From contig NZ_VUOS01000019.1 of assembly GCF_009829325.1 (NCBI RefSeq), positions 62,001 to 126,000 of the forward strand: 64,000 nt of DNA, written 5' to 3'. Below the pieces are notes generated by a model that was not told the origin of the DNA, did no database searches, and worked only from the letters and a program-made list of their open reading frames with translations. Origin of the DNA: Nocardia sp. CY41. GTDB lineage: Bacteria; Actinomycetota; Actinomycetes; Mycobacteriales; Mycobacteriaceae. Shown here piece after piece: positions 35,011-45,904 of the stretch. Both the position numbers and the translations under genes were made by a program. Position 1 is the stretch's first letter. Every line of letters begins with the position of its first letter.

Positions 35011-37323
35011 TCATCCCCGGTGCGGAGCCTCTCGCGTGGCGAGCGCTTGCTCGAGCAGAACTCGCCGCTCGGCGGCGGCGATCGTCCGGCGGGCGACGGG
35101 CACGACGTCCGGTGTCACCGATATCGAGGTGATGCCCATGCGCACCAGGTATTCGGCGAACTCCGGGCGCGTCGAGGGCGCCTGCCCGCACAGCGAGGAC
35201 GTGATCTTCAGCCGCCGCGCCGTCTCGATGATCTTGCCGATCGCGTCGAGTACGGCGGGGTCGGATTCGTCGAACAGTTCGGCGCACGTGGTGGAGTCAC
35301 GGTCGACACCGAGCATCAGCTGGGTGAGGTCGTTGCTACCGATGGAGACGCCGTCGATGCCCAGGCCCACGTATGCGGGCAGCCAGTGCACCACCGAGGG
35401 CACTTCCGCCATCACCCAGCGGTGCAGTCCACGCTGGTCGCCCAGCGGGCTGGCGTCGATGAGGTCGAGGCAGGCTTCCAGCTCCCATCGGGTGCGCACG
35501 AACGGGATCATCAGGTGCAGATTCGGCGTCTTCTCACGGACGAGTGCGAGCGCGGTGAGCTCGAGCGCGAACACCTCCGGTTCACGGATGTAGCGATAGC
35601 AGCCGCGGTACCCGATCATCGGATTGCGTTCGTCCGGTTCGTAGACCGTGCCCCCTGCGAGGTCACGGAATTCGTTGGTCCGCAGATCGGTAGCCCGATA
35701 GATCACCGGGCGGGGGGCGAACGCCGTAGCGATCCTCTGCAAGGGCTCGGATAGACATTTGACGAAGAGGTCCTTCTCACCCCGAGCTATCAGATCCCGC
35801 GGATGGCGTCCGTCGAGTGCCTGAGTGATCAGCGTTTCCGCGCGCAGCAATCCGACGCCGTCGACGTCGGTGGCCGCGACTCGTTCGGCGGCATCGGGTA
35901 GTGCGAGATTGACGTAGATGCGGGTCGCGGTCGGCTCCGCCGCGGCGGTCGGCGCCGACGGGCGAGGTTCGGCCCGCACCGGTTCCGATCGCCCGGTCCG
36001 GATCTGGCCCGTGGATCCGTCGACGGTGACGACGGCGCCCTCGGTGAGGGTAGTGGTTGCTGTGCGGGTGCCGACCACGCAGGGCACGCCGAGTTCGCGC
36101 GCGACGATCGCGGCGTGGCATGTCATCCCGCCGCTGTCGGTGACCAGGGCGGATGCTCGGGAGATGGTGGGCAGCCAGTCGGGATTGGTCATAGTCGCGA
36201 CGAGGACCTCGCCGGCCTGCAGTGTCGAGCCCTCCGATGGTGACCGCAGAATGCGTACGGCGCCGCTGGCTCGTCCCGGAGCAGCGGCGAGGCCACGTAG
36301 CAGGACCTGGGCCGGGGCTCCCGCGGGCGCCGCGGGCTTCCCATCGGCGCGGCCGGTCAGTGTGGTGATGGGCCGGGCCTGGACCAGCCACAGGCGCTCG
36401 TCGTCGAAGGCCCATTCGACATCTTGCGGACGGCCCCCGTGTAGCTGTTGCACTTGTAAGGCCGTCCGGGCAACTGCCACAGCCTCGTCCTCGTCGAGTA
36501 CCTGGCCCGCCGCCTCCTCGTCGCTCAGCCGGATCTGCTGGTCGCCATCGGGGCCGGGCACGATGGCGTATGCCTGATGGCCCGACCGAGCGGCGATCAG
36601 CGTTGGCCCTTTGGCGTCGAGCATGTAGGTGTCGGGCTCGGTGGCGCCGGAAACCACCACCTCGCCTTGTCCGCGCGCCGCCTCGATCACCACGCGATCG
36701 CGGCGGCCGGTCGCCGGGTCCGCGGTGAACGCCACGCCCGACCTGCGGGCGGCGACCATCCGTTGCACCACCACCGCGATATCCGGGCGTTCGTGCATCT
36801 CGCGGCGGGCGCGGTAGGTGAGCACCCGGGGGGTGAACAGCGACGCCCAACAGTCGACGACTGCGTCCATGAGCCGGTCGTCGCCGTGGATGTTGGTGCG
36901 GGACAGGTTCATTCCCGCGAAGGAGGCGGTCGCACTGTCCTCGCCGACCGCGGACGAGCGCACCGCGACCGGAACGAAATCGCCGAGCCGGTGGTAGGCG
37001 GCCAGCACGGCGGCGCGCACTGCTGCCGCCATCGGGGTCTGGTGCACGAGTTTGCGCATCCGGGTGCATAGTTCATCGAGGCCTGCATCGTCGGAGCGAG
37101 CGCTCTGCGAGGCCGCTTGCAGCGCCTCGTCGTGCAAAGTGTCGAGTTCGGCGCCGTGCGGACCGTGGATGATCACCTCCTCGTAACACGATTTGAGGAT
37201 CACGTACCCTGGCGGCACCGGCAGGTGCGCCGCCACCAGCTCGCCGAGATTCGCGCCCTTGCCCCCTGCGCGGTCGGCATCCGCCAGCCGCAGATCGGCG
37301 AGGTCTGCCACATAGTCGCCCAT
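35011..37323 (-). CDS. ppsA: phosphoenolpyruvate synthase (pyruvate, water dikinase)
   Basis: A 770-residue three-domain enzyme that converts pyruvate and ATP to PEP, AMP and phosphate. The ATP-grasp domain fills about residues 1-330 (GGKGANLGEL near the start, VAVRSSAVGEDSATASFAG loop). The swivelling His domain has SGGMTCHAAIVAREL with the phosphorylated His, and the C-terminal PEP/pyruvate barrel ends with SLCGQAPS, whose Cys is the acid/base. ATG 37323 follows GGAG. A DosR-type box is 70 bases upstream, which links gluconeogenic PEP formation to the dormancy programme. Confidence 0.95.
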   Translation of the reverse strand: MGDYVADLADLRLADADRAGGKGANLGELVAAHLPVPPGYVILKSCYEEVIIHGPHGAELDTLHDEALQAASQSARSDDAGLDELCTRMRKLVHQTPMAAAVRAAVLAAYHRLGDFVPVAVRSSAVGEDSATASFAGMNLSRTNIHGDDRLMDAVVDCWASLFTPRVLTYRARREMHERPDIAVVVQRMVAARRSGVAFTADPATGRRDRVVIEAARGQGEVVVSGATEPDTYMLDAKGPTLIAARSGHQAYAIVPGPDGDQQIRLSDEEAAGQVLDEDEAVAVARTALQVQQLHGGRPQDVEWAFDDERLWLVQARPITTLTGRADGKPAAPAGAPAQVLLRGLAAAPGRASGAVRILRSPSEGSTLQAGEVLVATMTNPDWLPTISRASALVTDSGGMTCHAAIVARELGVPCVVGTRTATTTLTEGAVVTVDGSTGQIRTGRSEPVRAEPRPSAPTAAAEPTATRIYVNLALPDAAERVAATDVDGVGLLRAETLITQALDGRHPRDLIARGEKDLFVKCLSEPLQRIATAFAPRPVIYRATDLRTNEFRDLAGGTVYEPDERNPMIGYRGCYRYIREPEVFALELTALALVREKTPNLHLMIPFVRTRWELEACLDLIDASPLGDQRGLHRWVMAEVPSVVHWLPAYVGLGIDGVSIGSNDLTQLMLGVDRDSTTCAELFDESDPAVLDAIGKIIETARRLKITSSLCGQAPSTRPEFAEYLVRMGITSISVTPDVVPVARRTIAAAERRVLLEQALATREAPHRG

Positions 37324-37391
37324 AACGGCTCCGATCAGTCGGAATTCCAACGTCGCGTGTAGTCAGCCTGGCTCAACATGATGTGTGTTCA

Positions 37392-37411
37392 CCACGGCCG
37401 AAGGTCCCCTT
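37392..37411 (-). promoter_or_regulatory. DosR-type operator (minus strand GGGAC-CTTC-GGCCG)
   Basis: Core GGGACCTTCGGCCG on the minus strand, 70 bases before ppsA. One half-site is a perfect GGGAC. Confidence 0.6.
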
Positions 37412-37474
37412 GTGACGCCCATTGGCCCCGTTGCCGCACCCGGAACCCGCCACTCTGGGAAGACCGGGCACCAG

Positions 37475-38698
37475 TCACGGAGAGTCGCCCGCGGTTTCGT
37501 ACGGGATGAGAGCCGACGTCACACGTCGTTGCTGTGGTCCCTCCCGCACGGGAGGCGTTTCCGGCCTGGGTCGCGCGGGCAGGCCGAGAGCCGAGCGATC
37601 ACAGGCGAGCACCAGGTTGGTCGAGGTGATCAGTCCGGTGAGCCTGGCGTCGGCGTCGACCACCGCGACGGCGTCCAGGTTGGGCCGCAACACCACACGG
37701 GACGCGACATCGCTCACCAGCTCTTCTTCCCGGGCAAGGGCGACACCGGGTAGCGCACGCGCGGCATCGCCCACTGTGGTGGTCGCGCGGGCCGGTTCGG
37801 CGACTGCGGCCAGATCCGACCAGGCCACCACCGCAACGGGGTGACCGCTCGCGTCGACCACGGGAAACACGCTATGCCCACTTGCCGTCGCGTCCGAACG
37901 CAGCAGCGCGGCGATCGGCAAGTCGGCCGGGATCGCCATCGGGTGCGGGGTCATCACGTCACGAACCCGGCTGTCGCCCAGCCGGTGACGCAGCCCGGCG
38001 ACGGTGAGTTCGGCATGCGCCGCCGACTGCAGGAACCAGCCCAGCAGCATCAGCCACAGCCCACCCAGGTGCCCGAACAGGACGATTTCGGCGATACCGA
38101 TCATCAGCAAGACCGTGCCGAGGAATTGGCCACTGCGGGCGGCCGAGGTCGCAGCGCGCAAACGGTCACCGGTGCGCCGCCAGATCACCGCGCGCAGCAC
38201 GCGGCCGCCGTCGAGCGGCGCGCCGGGCAGAAGATTGAACAGCCCCAGGATCGTGTTCATGACGGCCAGCCACACCAGGACAGCGGTGGCCGGCCCGTCC
38301 GGATCCACCGCCGCGCTCGCGAGGCCGGCGAGGAACGCGACGGCGGCGATGCCCAGACTGGTGAGCGGACCAGCCGAAGCGATGCGCAGATCCGTTCGCG
38401 CGTCCCGCGGTTCTTCGGTCAATTCCGAGACACCGCCGAGCAGCCACAACACGATCACGTCGACGCGAACACCACTGCGCCGGGCGACGATCGAATGGGC
38501 CAGCTCGTGGGCGAGCAGCGCCGCGCAGAACGCGATGGCCCCGATGACGGCTGTGGCCCACACGACGGCAGTGCCCGCGGTGCCGGTCAGGTACGAGCCC
38601 AGAACCCAGGTGCACAGTCCCACGGTGACCAGCACCGACCAGTGAGCGCCGAGGCGGATGCCCGCGATCCTGCCGAGCGGGAATGTTCGATGGATCAT
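37475..38698 (-). CDS. site-2 protease (M50) with CBS pair, Rip3-like
   Basis: A 407-residue intramembrane zinc protease. The first zinc motif is HELAH (His64-Glu65-His68) in helix 2, and the third ligand lies in LLPGAPLDGGRVL. A pair of CBS domains follows from about residue 250 (VMTPHPMAIP; AVVDADARLTGLITSTNL). Rv2625c (Rip3), a DosR target, has the same layout. It probably cuts a membrane-bound regulator in response to adenylate or redox state sensed by CBS. It follows the flavodoxin on the same strand after 46 bases and probably uses the box at 39355. Confidence 0.93.
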   Translation of the reverse strand: MIHRTFPLGRIAGIRLGAHWSVLVTVGLCTWVLGSYLTGTAGTAVVWATAVIGAIAFCAALLAHELAHSIVARRSGVRVDVIVLWLLGGVSELTEEPRDARTDLRIASAGPLTSLGIAAVAFLAGLASAAVDPDGPATAVLVWLAVMNTILGLFNLLPGAPLDGGRVLRAVIWRRTGDRLRAATSAARSGQFLGTVLLMIGIAEIVLFGHLGGLWLMLLGWFLQSAAHAELTVAGLRHRLGDSRVRDVMTPHPMAIPADLPIAALLRSDATASGHSVFPVVDASGHPVAVVAWSDLAAVAEPARATTTVGDAARALPGVALAREEELVSDVASRVVLRPNLDAVAVVDADARLTGLITSTNLVLACDRSALGLPARPRPETPPVREGPQQRRVTSALIPYETAGDSP

Positions 38699-38744
38699 CG
38701 GGTGCCATCCAGCAGGGTGGGGCGGGAGTCGCGGGGCGCGTTTG

Positions 38745-39299
38745 TCACGGGGTGATGGTGGTGGAACGAGCTGATGGGAGCCGGAGACTGCGGGCGATGG
38801 CGTCGGTCCATGAGCGGACCGCTGCCCAGTCACGCAGATCCCCGTAGTGGCCTTTCCCGAGCAGCCGGTAGAGCATGCGGGTCCGTAGGGAGATGCCGTC
38901 GCTGTCGTACCGTCCGGCGAATGCGCGGTAGTCGTGTGCCTTGACCGAGTCGCGCAGTTCCGCGATCTTCTTCGGGACCAATCGCCCTAGGCGGCGGCCG
39001 ATCGGACCACGCAGTGCCGGGGCGAGGCCGACGCTGAACAGCCACACGTCCTTTTCCGCCAACTCGTCTTGGTGGGCGTGCACATAGTCGGTGACGGAGG
39101 GTAGGAGTTTCATGTTGTGCACTGCACTGCCGAGCACGAGGGTGTCGAAGTTGGACAGCTCGGGTGCGTGGTCTATATCGGCGAGTTCGACGATGGCGTC
39201 GCGTCCCGACAGTTCTGTGCCGATGAACTCGGCGATGTCGCGGGTGGATCCCTGTTCGGTCGCGTAGACGACCGCGATGTGGTGTTTGTCCTGGTCCAT
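38745..39299 (-). CDS. flavodoxin-domain protein (HemG/protoporphyrinogen-oxidase-like)
   Basis: A 184-residue FMN protein: the phosphate loop VVYATEQGSTRDIAEFIG lies at residues 10-27, and VLGSAVHNMKLLP is the second FMN contact. The C-terminal SVGLAPALRGPIGRRLGRLVPKK and KGHYGDLRDWAAVRSWTDAIA regions are longer than in simple flavodoxin and match the HemG-like group. A role in quinone- or electron-transfer-linked redox is probable. ATG 39299 stands about 60 bases from a very good DosR-type box. Confidence 0.88.
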   Translation of the reverse strand: MDQDKHHIAVVYATEQGSTRDIAEFIGTELSGRDAIVELADIDHAPELSNFDTLVLGSAVHNMKLLPSVTDYVHAHQDELAEKDVWLFSVGLAPALRGPIGRRLGRLVPKKIAELRDSVKAHDYRAFAGRYDSDGISLRTRMLYRLLGKGHYGDLRDWAAVRSWTDAIARSLRLPSARSTTITP

Positions 39300-39354
39300 G
39301 GCGAAAATCTTCCTCGCGTACACCCCGTCCGTTGAGAGGACTCGTGCCCGGGCA

Positions 39355-39374
39355 CAGGGGACCATCGTCACTGC
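39355..39374 (-). promoter_or_regulatory. DosR-type operator (GGGAC-CATC-GTCAC)
   Basis: One perfect GGGAC half and GTCAC as the other, 60 bases before the flavodoxin start. It overlaps the dead 3' end of the CtpF-like pseudogene. Confidence 0.6.
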
Positions 39375-40218
39375 CGGTGGCGGCGTAGCAGCCGGTGCCG
39401 CAGTTCGTCGGCACCCCACACGATGAACGGGTACGGCAGCGTGAACGCGAGCATGGCAGGGGTCAGAGCGGCTGTCCCGAGCAGGCTCTGCATCACCGGG
39501 AGGTAGATGATCACCGCCGCGAGGGTTGTCGTAGACGCGCCTACCCGCCTGGATGGCGGCGGTGATGGTGGCGAAGTTGTCGTCGGTGGGCACCATGGTG
39601 GCGGCCTCGCGGGCCACGTCGGTACCTGAACGGCCCATCGCCACACCGATGTCCGCACGTCGCAGTGCCGGCGCGTCGTTGACGCCGTCACCGGTCATCG
39701 CGACGACGTGGCCTGCGGCGCGCAGCGCGTCGGCGATGCGCAGTTTGGCTTCGGGGGAGGAGCGGGCGAAGATGAGTTCGTTCGGCCCCGCCAGCAGCCG
39801 GTCGAGTTCGGCCTCGCTCATCCGCTCGAGTTCGGCACCGGTGATCACCCTCGGCGGTCCACGCGTGATACCGATCTGGTCGGCGACCGCGGCAGCGGTC
39901 AGGCGACGATCGCGATCGCGACCGGGACGATGCCGACCGCGGCCGCGAGCCCAGCCGCCGCCCACAGCAACAGCGCGAGTGGGTGCGTGAACTGAAGAGC
40001 CAGCTCACGTAGCCGGTTTCGGCTCCCCCGCCGCCGCAGCACATTCGGCCCGTAATGAATCAGCCGCCGTTCGGCCTCGCGCGTAGTGAGCCCGCGGCGG
40101 CTGCCGCCTCGCGCGTAGTGAGCCCGCGGCGGCTGCCGCGCAGATCGCGCAGCAGCAGATCGATCCGCTCGGTGGGATCGATCCGCTGACCGGGTTCCGC
40201 TTCGACCAGGCTGGTCAC
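39368..40218 (-). pseudogene. CtpF-like cation P-type ATPase, broken by duplication, deletion and frameshift
   Basis: Starting at GTG 40218 (overlapping the stop of the small gene upstream), the cation-ATPase N-domain is readable until a 32-bp tandem duplication shifts the frame, and it continues as GLTTREAERRLIHYGPNVL to the first membrane helices. It then stops and jumps to the end of the P domain (VVAMTGDGVNDAPALRRADI) with the DKTGT phosphorylation and nucleotide domains missing. A further shift near 39540 precedes the last helices (LAAVIIYLPVMQSLLG) and the tail ending RRHRQ. CtpF (Rv1997) is a DosR target in M. tuberculosis, so this is a lost member of the regulon. Confidence 0.85.
40074..40137. 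repeat. perfect 32-bp tandem duplication
   Basis: Units 40074-40105 and 40106-40137 are identical. The length is not a multiple of three, so the duplication by itself breaks the ATPase reading frame. A single copy would restore the normal ATPase N-terminus, which makes it a probable recent slippage or duplication event. Confidence 0.9.
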
Positions 40219-40439
40219 AGCGACGCCACGGCACGAAGGGTGTCCACCGCGGCGCTGCTGAGCCGCTGCCGGACATCATCGGCGACCGCGGGCGATCCCG
40301 CGCGCCGCACGATCCGGGGGACTTCGCGCATTCCCACAACGAGGTCGGCACGGGGCAGACTTGGGCTCGGACGAATCTCGCCCCGCACCCGCACCACCGT
40401 TTCCGGTGCCGATTCGACAAGGGTGACCTGGTATCCCAT
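40215..40439 (-). CDS. 74-residue protein of unknown function, DosR-type promoter
   Basis: ATG 40439 is preceded by GAGGAGG and by one of the best operators of the window 55 bases away. The first 20 residues (MGYQVTLVESAPETVVRVRG) resemble the opening strand of GyrI/AraC-effector-like domains, but the protein is far too short for the full fold, and the rest (VVGMREVPRIVRRAGSPAVA) is not recognised. It could be an internally deleted gene or a real small regulator. Its TGA overlaps the GTG of the dead ATPase, so the two were once cotranscribed. Confidence 0.6.
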   Translation of the reverse strand: MGYQVTLVESAPETVVRVRGEIRPSPSLPRADLVVGMREVPRIVRRAGSPAVADDVRQRLSSAAVDTLRAVASL

Positions 40440-40492
40440 CGAAGCCTCCTCGGTTCCTCTGGCTCGAGCGTGCGCTTTGCCGTGGTGGCCGG

Positions 40493-40512
40493 ACAGGGGC
40501 GAAGGTCCCGCA
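40493..40512. promoter_or_regulatory. DosR-type operator between divergent units (GGGGC-GAAG-GTCCC)
   Basis: Core GGGGCGAAGGTCCC with a perfect GTCCC half. It lies 55 bases before the 74-residue gene on the minus strand and 118 bases before the acyl-CoA ligase on the plus strand, so it may serve both. Confidence 0.6.
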
Positions 40513-40627
40513 CCGAGAGGTACCTTGCCGCCCCCACCGGAAACGACGGAGGTCATCAACTGGCGAGGTCTTTACGCCCTGCCGAAGCGACCGTCGTGGG
40601 TCGTTGACTTGATCGCGGGAGGCCGAC

Positions 40628-42434
<1,807 letters not shown>

Positions 42435-42438
<4 letters not shown>

Positions 42439-43441
42439 CCGCCACCGAACTGCCGGATCGAGTGGGTGACCGACTGCCGCTCGCCGATACGGAACGCATC
42501 GAATTGCTGCGGCAGATGATCCGTATCCGGCGATTCGAGGAGCGCTGCGTCCAGCTCTACAGCGCCGAGAAGATCCGAGGATTCCTCCACCTGTACGTCG
42601 GGGAGGAAGCCGTCGCGGCCGGGCTGCTGCGGCAGATCGGTTCCGAGGACGCGGTGGTGTCCACCTATCGCGAACACGGGCATGCACTCGCTCGCGGTAT
42701 CCCCATGGCCTCGTTGATGTCGGAGATGTTCGGACGCGCGTCCGGGTGCAGTGGTGGTCGCGGCGGATCCATGCATCTGTTCGATGCCGGACGACGCTTC
42801 TTCGGCGGAAATGCGATCGTCGGAGGAGGCTTGCCGCTGGCGGTCGGCTTGGCCCTGGCCGATGCCATGCGGGATCGGCCCGCGGTGACGGTGTGCTTGT
42901 TCGGTGACGGCGCGGCGGCCGAGGGCGAGTTCCACGAATGCTTGAACCTGGCCGCGTTGTGGCGACTGCCGATCCTGTTCGCGTGCGAGAACAACCGGTA
43001 CGCGATGGGCACGGCGCTGCACCGCGAACACGCGGTGACCGATCTGGCACTGCGCGCTTCGAGCTATGGCTTGGCGGCTTGGCCGGTCGACGGTATGGAC
43101 CCGGAGGCGGTGGCGGCGGCAACCCAGAGGGCGGTGGAATCCATTCGTGGCGGGAGCGGGCCGTGCTTTCTGGAACTGCGGACCTACCGCTTCCGTGCGC
43201 ACTCGCTCTACGACGCCGACCGCTATCGGGACAAAGCCGAGATCGAGCAGTGGAGAAGCGCGACCCGATACCCCGGTTGTCCGCCGAACTGCGGGCATCG
43301 GGATCACTCGACGAGCAGGCCCTGTCCGCCCTCGAGGCCGCGGTCGGCGCCGAACTCGACGATGCGGTCGCCCAGGCCGAGGCGGGACCGCTCGAGGACG
43401 TCGCCGATCTGAGCCGTCAGGTCTACGCGGAGCGCCCATGA
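42435..43441 (+). CDS. 2-oxoacid dehydrogenase E1 alpha subunit (pyruvate/acetoin type), 3' end frameshifted
   Basis: A thiamine-diphosphate enzyme subunit: the ThDP motif runs from GDGAAAEG to ENNRYAMG, and YREHGHALARG and GGRGGSMHLF are typical of the PDH/acetoin dehydrogenase alpha family. The coherent frame continues to about residue 273 (AEIEQWR). There one A appears to be missing, near 43257; the other frame then carries KRDPIPRLSAEL through SRQVYAERP and stops at 43441, overlapping the E1beta start as ATGA. Left as it stands, the unshifted frame ends at 43412 with a nonsense-like Arg/Pro tail. Repaired length is 335 residues, normal for the family. Confidence 0.88.
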
Positions 43442-44406
43442 TCACCTACCGCGAGGCGATGCGGGAAGCGCTGCGAGAAGCGTTGGATCGTGACGATCGC
43501 GTCTTCCTGATGGGCGAGGACGTCGGCGCCTACGGAGGCTGCTTCGGGGTCAGTCGCGGCCTGCTCGAGGAATACGGGCCGCGCCGGATCAGGGACACGC
43601 CGTTGAGTGAGTCCGCGTTCGTCGGTGCGGGCATCGGTGCGGCGCTGGGGGGTATGCGGCCGATCGTCGAAATCATGACCGGCAATTTCAGCCTCCTCGC
43701 GCTGGATCAAATCCTCAACAACGCCGCGACGTTGCGGCACATGTCGGGTGGCCAGCTCGGCGTGCCTCTGGTGATCCGGATGGCGACGGGCGCGGGCCGC
43801 CAACTTGCTGCCCAGCATTCGCACAGCCTGGAAGCGTTTTACGCGCATATTCCCGGACTACGCGTGGTGTCGCCTGCCACCGTGGCGGATGCCCGCGGCA
43901 TGCTGTGGACCGCGTTGCAGGACCCCGATCCCGTCGTGATCTTCGAACCGATCGCGCTGTACAACAGCGAAGGGGAATTGGCTGCCGACGCCGAGCCGGT
44001 GGACATCGACCACGCGGTGGTCCGGCGGGCGGGCGCCGATGCCACCGTTGTCGCCTTCGGCGCGACTCTGGCGATCGCCGAATCGGCCGCCGAGACGCTC
44101 GCCGCCGAAGGAATCGCCGCGGAAGTGATCGATGTGCGCAGTCTGCGGCCGCTGGACGAGGCGACGTTGCTGGAGTCGGTGACACGCACCCACCGCCTCG
44201 TGATCGTGGACGAGTGCTGGCGCAGCGTCGGCATCGCGGCGGAGATCGCCGCTCGCGCGGCGGAACACGCCTACTACGACCTCGACGCACCGATCGGGCG
44301 GGTGTGCACCACCGAGGTCCCGATTCCTTATGCGCGACAACTGGAGGAAGCGGCGCTGCCGCGGGTGCAGACGGTCGTCGACGCCGTGCGTGAGGCGGTG
44401 AGCTGA
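43438..44406 (+). CDS. 2-oxoacid dehydrogenase E1 beta subunit
   Basis: A 322-residue partner of E1 alpha. The N-terminal half binds the pyrimidine ring of thiamine diphosphate (LMGEDVGAYGGCFGVSRGL), and the C-terminal transketolase-C domain carries SLRPLDEATLLESVTRTHRLVIVDE. With E1 alpha it decarboxylates a 2-oxoacid and passes the acyl group to lipoyl-E2. The start overlaps E1 alpha by four bases. Sequence cannot distinguish pyruvate from acetoin or branched-chain substrates. Confidence 0.94.
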   Translation: MITYREAMREALREALDRDDRVFLMGEDVGAYGGCFGVSRGLLEEYGPRRIRDTPLSESAFVGAGIGAALGGMRPIVEIMTGNFSLLALDQILNNAATLRHMSGGQLGVPLVIRMATGAGRQLAAQHSHSLEAFYAHIPGLRVVSPATVADARGMLWTALQDPDPVVIFEPIALYNSEGELAADAEPVDIDHAVVRRAGADATVVAFGATLAIAESAAETLAAEGIAAEVIDVRSLRPLDEATLLESVTRTHRLVIVDECWRSVGIAAEIAARAAEHAYYDLDAPIGRVCTTEVPIPYARQLEEAALPRVQTVVDAVREAVS

Positions 44407-44407
44407 G

Positions 44408-45901
44408 GTGGTCGAGTTCCGGATGCCCTCGCTCGGAGCCGACATGATGGAGGGCACGTTGCTGCACTGGCTCGTGCATCCCGGTGACGTCGTGCGCAAG
44501 GGAGACGTGGTCGCCGAGGTCGACACCACCAAGGCCGCGATCGAGGTCGAATGCTTCGACGACGGCGTCGTGGGGTCGATCCTGGTACCGGAGGGAAGGA
44601 CGGTACCAGTGGGCACTCCGCTGGCGACGATCGAATCCGCGCCGCTCCGTCCCGGCGATGCCGAAGGCACCCCCATCGCGACACCGGCCGGTCACGCACT
44701 GCCCCGACCGGTGGAACCCCATGGCGATGAAACAATCACCGCTCCGGACGGCGCGAGACAGAACGGTTCTCGTGCCACGCCGCTGATCCGCCGATTGGCA
44801 CAGGAGGCGGGTATCGACCTGGCGACCATCCATGGGTCGGGCCCGGGCGGGCGAATTGTGCGCTCGGACGTAGCGGAAGCAATCTCCGCTGGTGCGCCCA
44901 CTGCGCCGCGATCCGAACCCGTTACCTCCGGCCCGCAGGAGCGTGTAGGGCGCGATGAGCGAAGGCAGGCTCTGGAAGCGTCGGGCACTCCCGCGAGAGG
45001 CCGGCCGTCACCACCAACCGTTGTGGTACGCGCTTCCGGCTACGCGCGGCGGCTGGCGCGCGAATCGGGAGTCGATCTGGCGGACATCTCGGGGACCGGC
45101 CCGGACCGCGCGGTGCGCGCGCGTGATGTGCGAACAACGGAGGCCGGCTCCGAAGCGGTCCCCACGGCGGCGGAGTCCCCACCTGCGCAGCCCGCCGGTG
45201 TGACAGATGCGATCGGCGCCGGAACGCTGCCGCATGACCCCGTCGCGGTGCGCAAGGTCATCGCGGCGGCCATGACACGGTCGAAGCGGACTGTGCCGCA
45301 CTACTACTTGTCCAGCACCATCGATATGGACGCCGCGCTGCGCTGGCTGGAAGAGACGAACCGCCGCGTGGCGGTCAGCGCGCGCATCCTCTCGTCTGCT
45401 CTGGTGCTGTGTGCTTCGGCGCGGGCGGCGCGAGCTGTGCCCGACCTGAACGGGCACTGGCTGGACGACGAGTTCCGTCCAGCTTCGGCTGTGCATCTCG
45501 GTGTGGTGGTGTCGCTGCGTGGCGGCGGCATCATGGTGCCCACCATCCCGGATGCCCACACGCTCGCTCCGCCGGCGATGATGGATGCCCTGCGCGGCGT
45601 TGTCGGCCGAGCTCGCTCCGCTCGGCTGCGTTCCGCGGATGCCGTTCCCGCGACCATCACGGTGACGAATCTGGGTGAGCTGGGTGTGGACTCGGTCTTC
45701 GGCGTGATCGCCGCGCCGCAGGTCGCGATAGTCGGCTTCGGCGCCGTCACCGCACGTCCCTGCGCGATGCACGGCCTGCTGGGTGTCCGCCCCCAGTTGA
45801 CCGCCACGCTCTCGGCGGATCACCGCGCCAGCGACGGCGCCGTCGGGGCCCGTTTCCTCAACACCGTCGCCGAACTTCTTCAGCAGCCAGAGGAGATGTG
45901 A
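44408..45901 (+). CDS. dihydrolipoamide acyltransferase (E2) with two peripheral subunit-binding domains
   Basis: A 497-residue E2. The lipoyl domain lies at residues 1-78 with the lipoylated Lys in VDTTKAAIEVE. A first E3/E1-binding domain follows at about 120-157 (RRLAQEAGIDLATIHGSGPG), and a second at about 205-243 (RRLARESGVDLADISGTGPD), which is unusual. The catalytic domain from about 275 ends with the active-site DHRASDG. It is short in the catalytic part but has all landmarks. GTG 44408 is one base after the E1beta stop. No E3 gene is present in the window, so E3 must come from elsewhere in the genome. Confidence 0.93.
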   Translation: MVEFRMPSLGADMMEGTLLHWLVHPGDVVRKGDVVAEVDTTKAAIEVECFDDGVVGSILVPEGRTVPVGTPLATIESAPLRPGDAEGTPIATPAGHALPRPVEPHGDETITAPDGARQNGSRATPLIRRLAQEAGIDLATIHGSGPGGRIVRSDVAEAISAGAPTAPRSEPVTSGPQERVGRDERRQALEASGTPARGRPSPPTVVVRASGYARRLARESGVDLADISGTGPDRAVRARDVRTTEAGSEAVPTAAESPPAQPAGVTDAIGAGTLPHDPVAVRKVIAAAMTRSKRTVPHYYLSSTIDMDAALRWLEETNRRVAVSARILSSALVLCASARAARAVPDLNGHWLDDEFRPASAVHLGVVVSLRGGGIMVPTIPDAHTLAPPAMMDALRGVVGRARSARLRSADAVPATITVTNLGELGVDSVFGVIAAPQVAIVGFGAVTARPCAMHGLLGVRPQLTATLSADHRASDGAVGARFLNTVAELLQQPEEM

Positions 45902-45904
45902 AAC

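Noticed and set aside
38718..38736. GCGAC-TCCC-GCCCC upstream of the site-2 protease as a DosR box
   Set aside because: Only loosely symmetric and in a GC run; the protease is more simply read from the flavodoxin promoter.
40106..40137. 32-bp repeat as a CRISPR or mobile-element repeat
   Set aside because: Only two directly abutting copies without spacer; it is a simple tandem duplication inside a gene.
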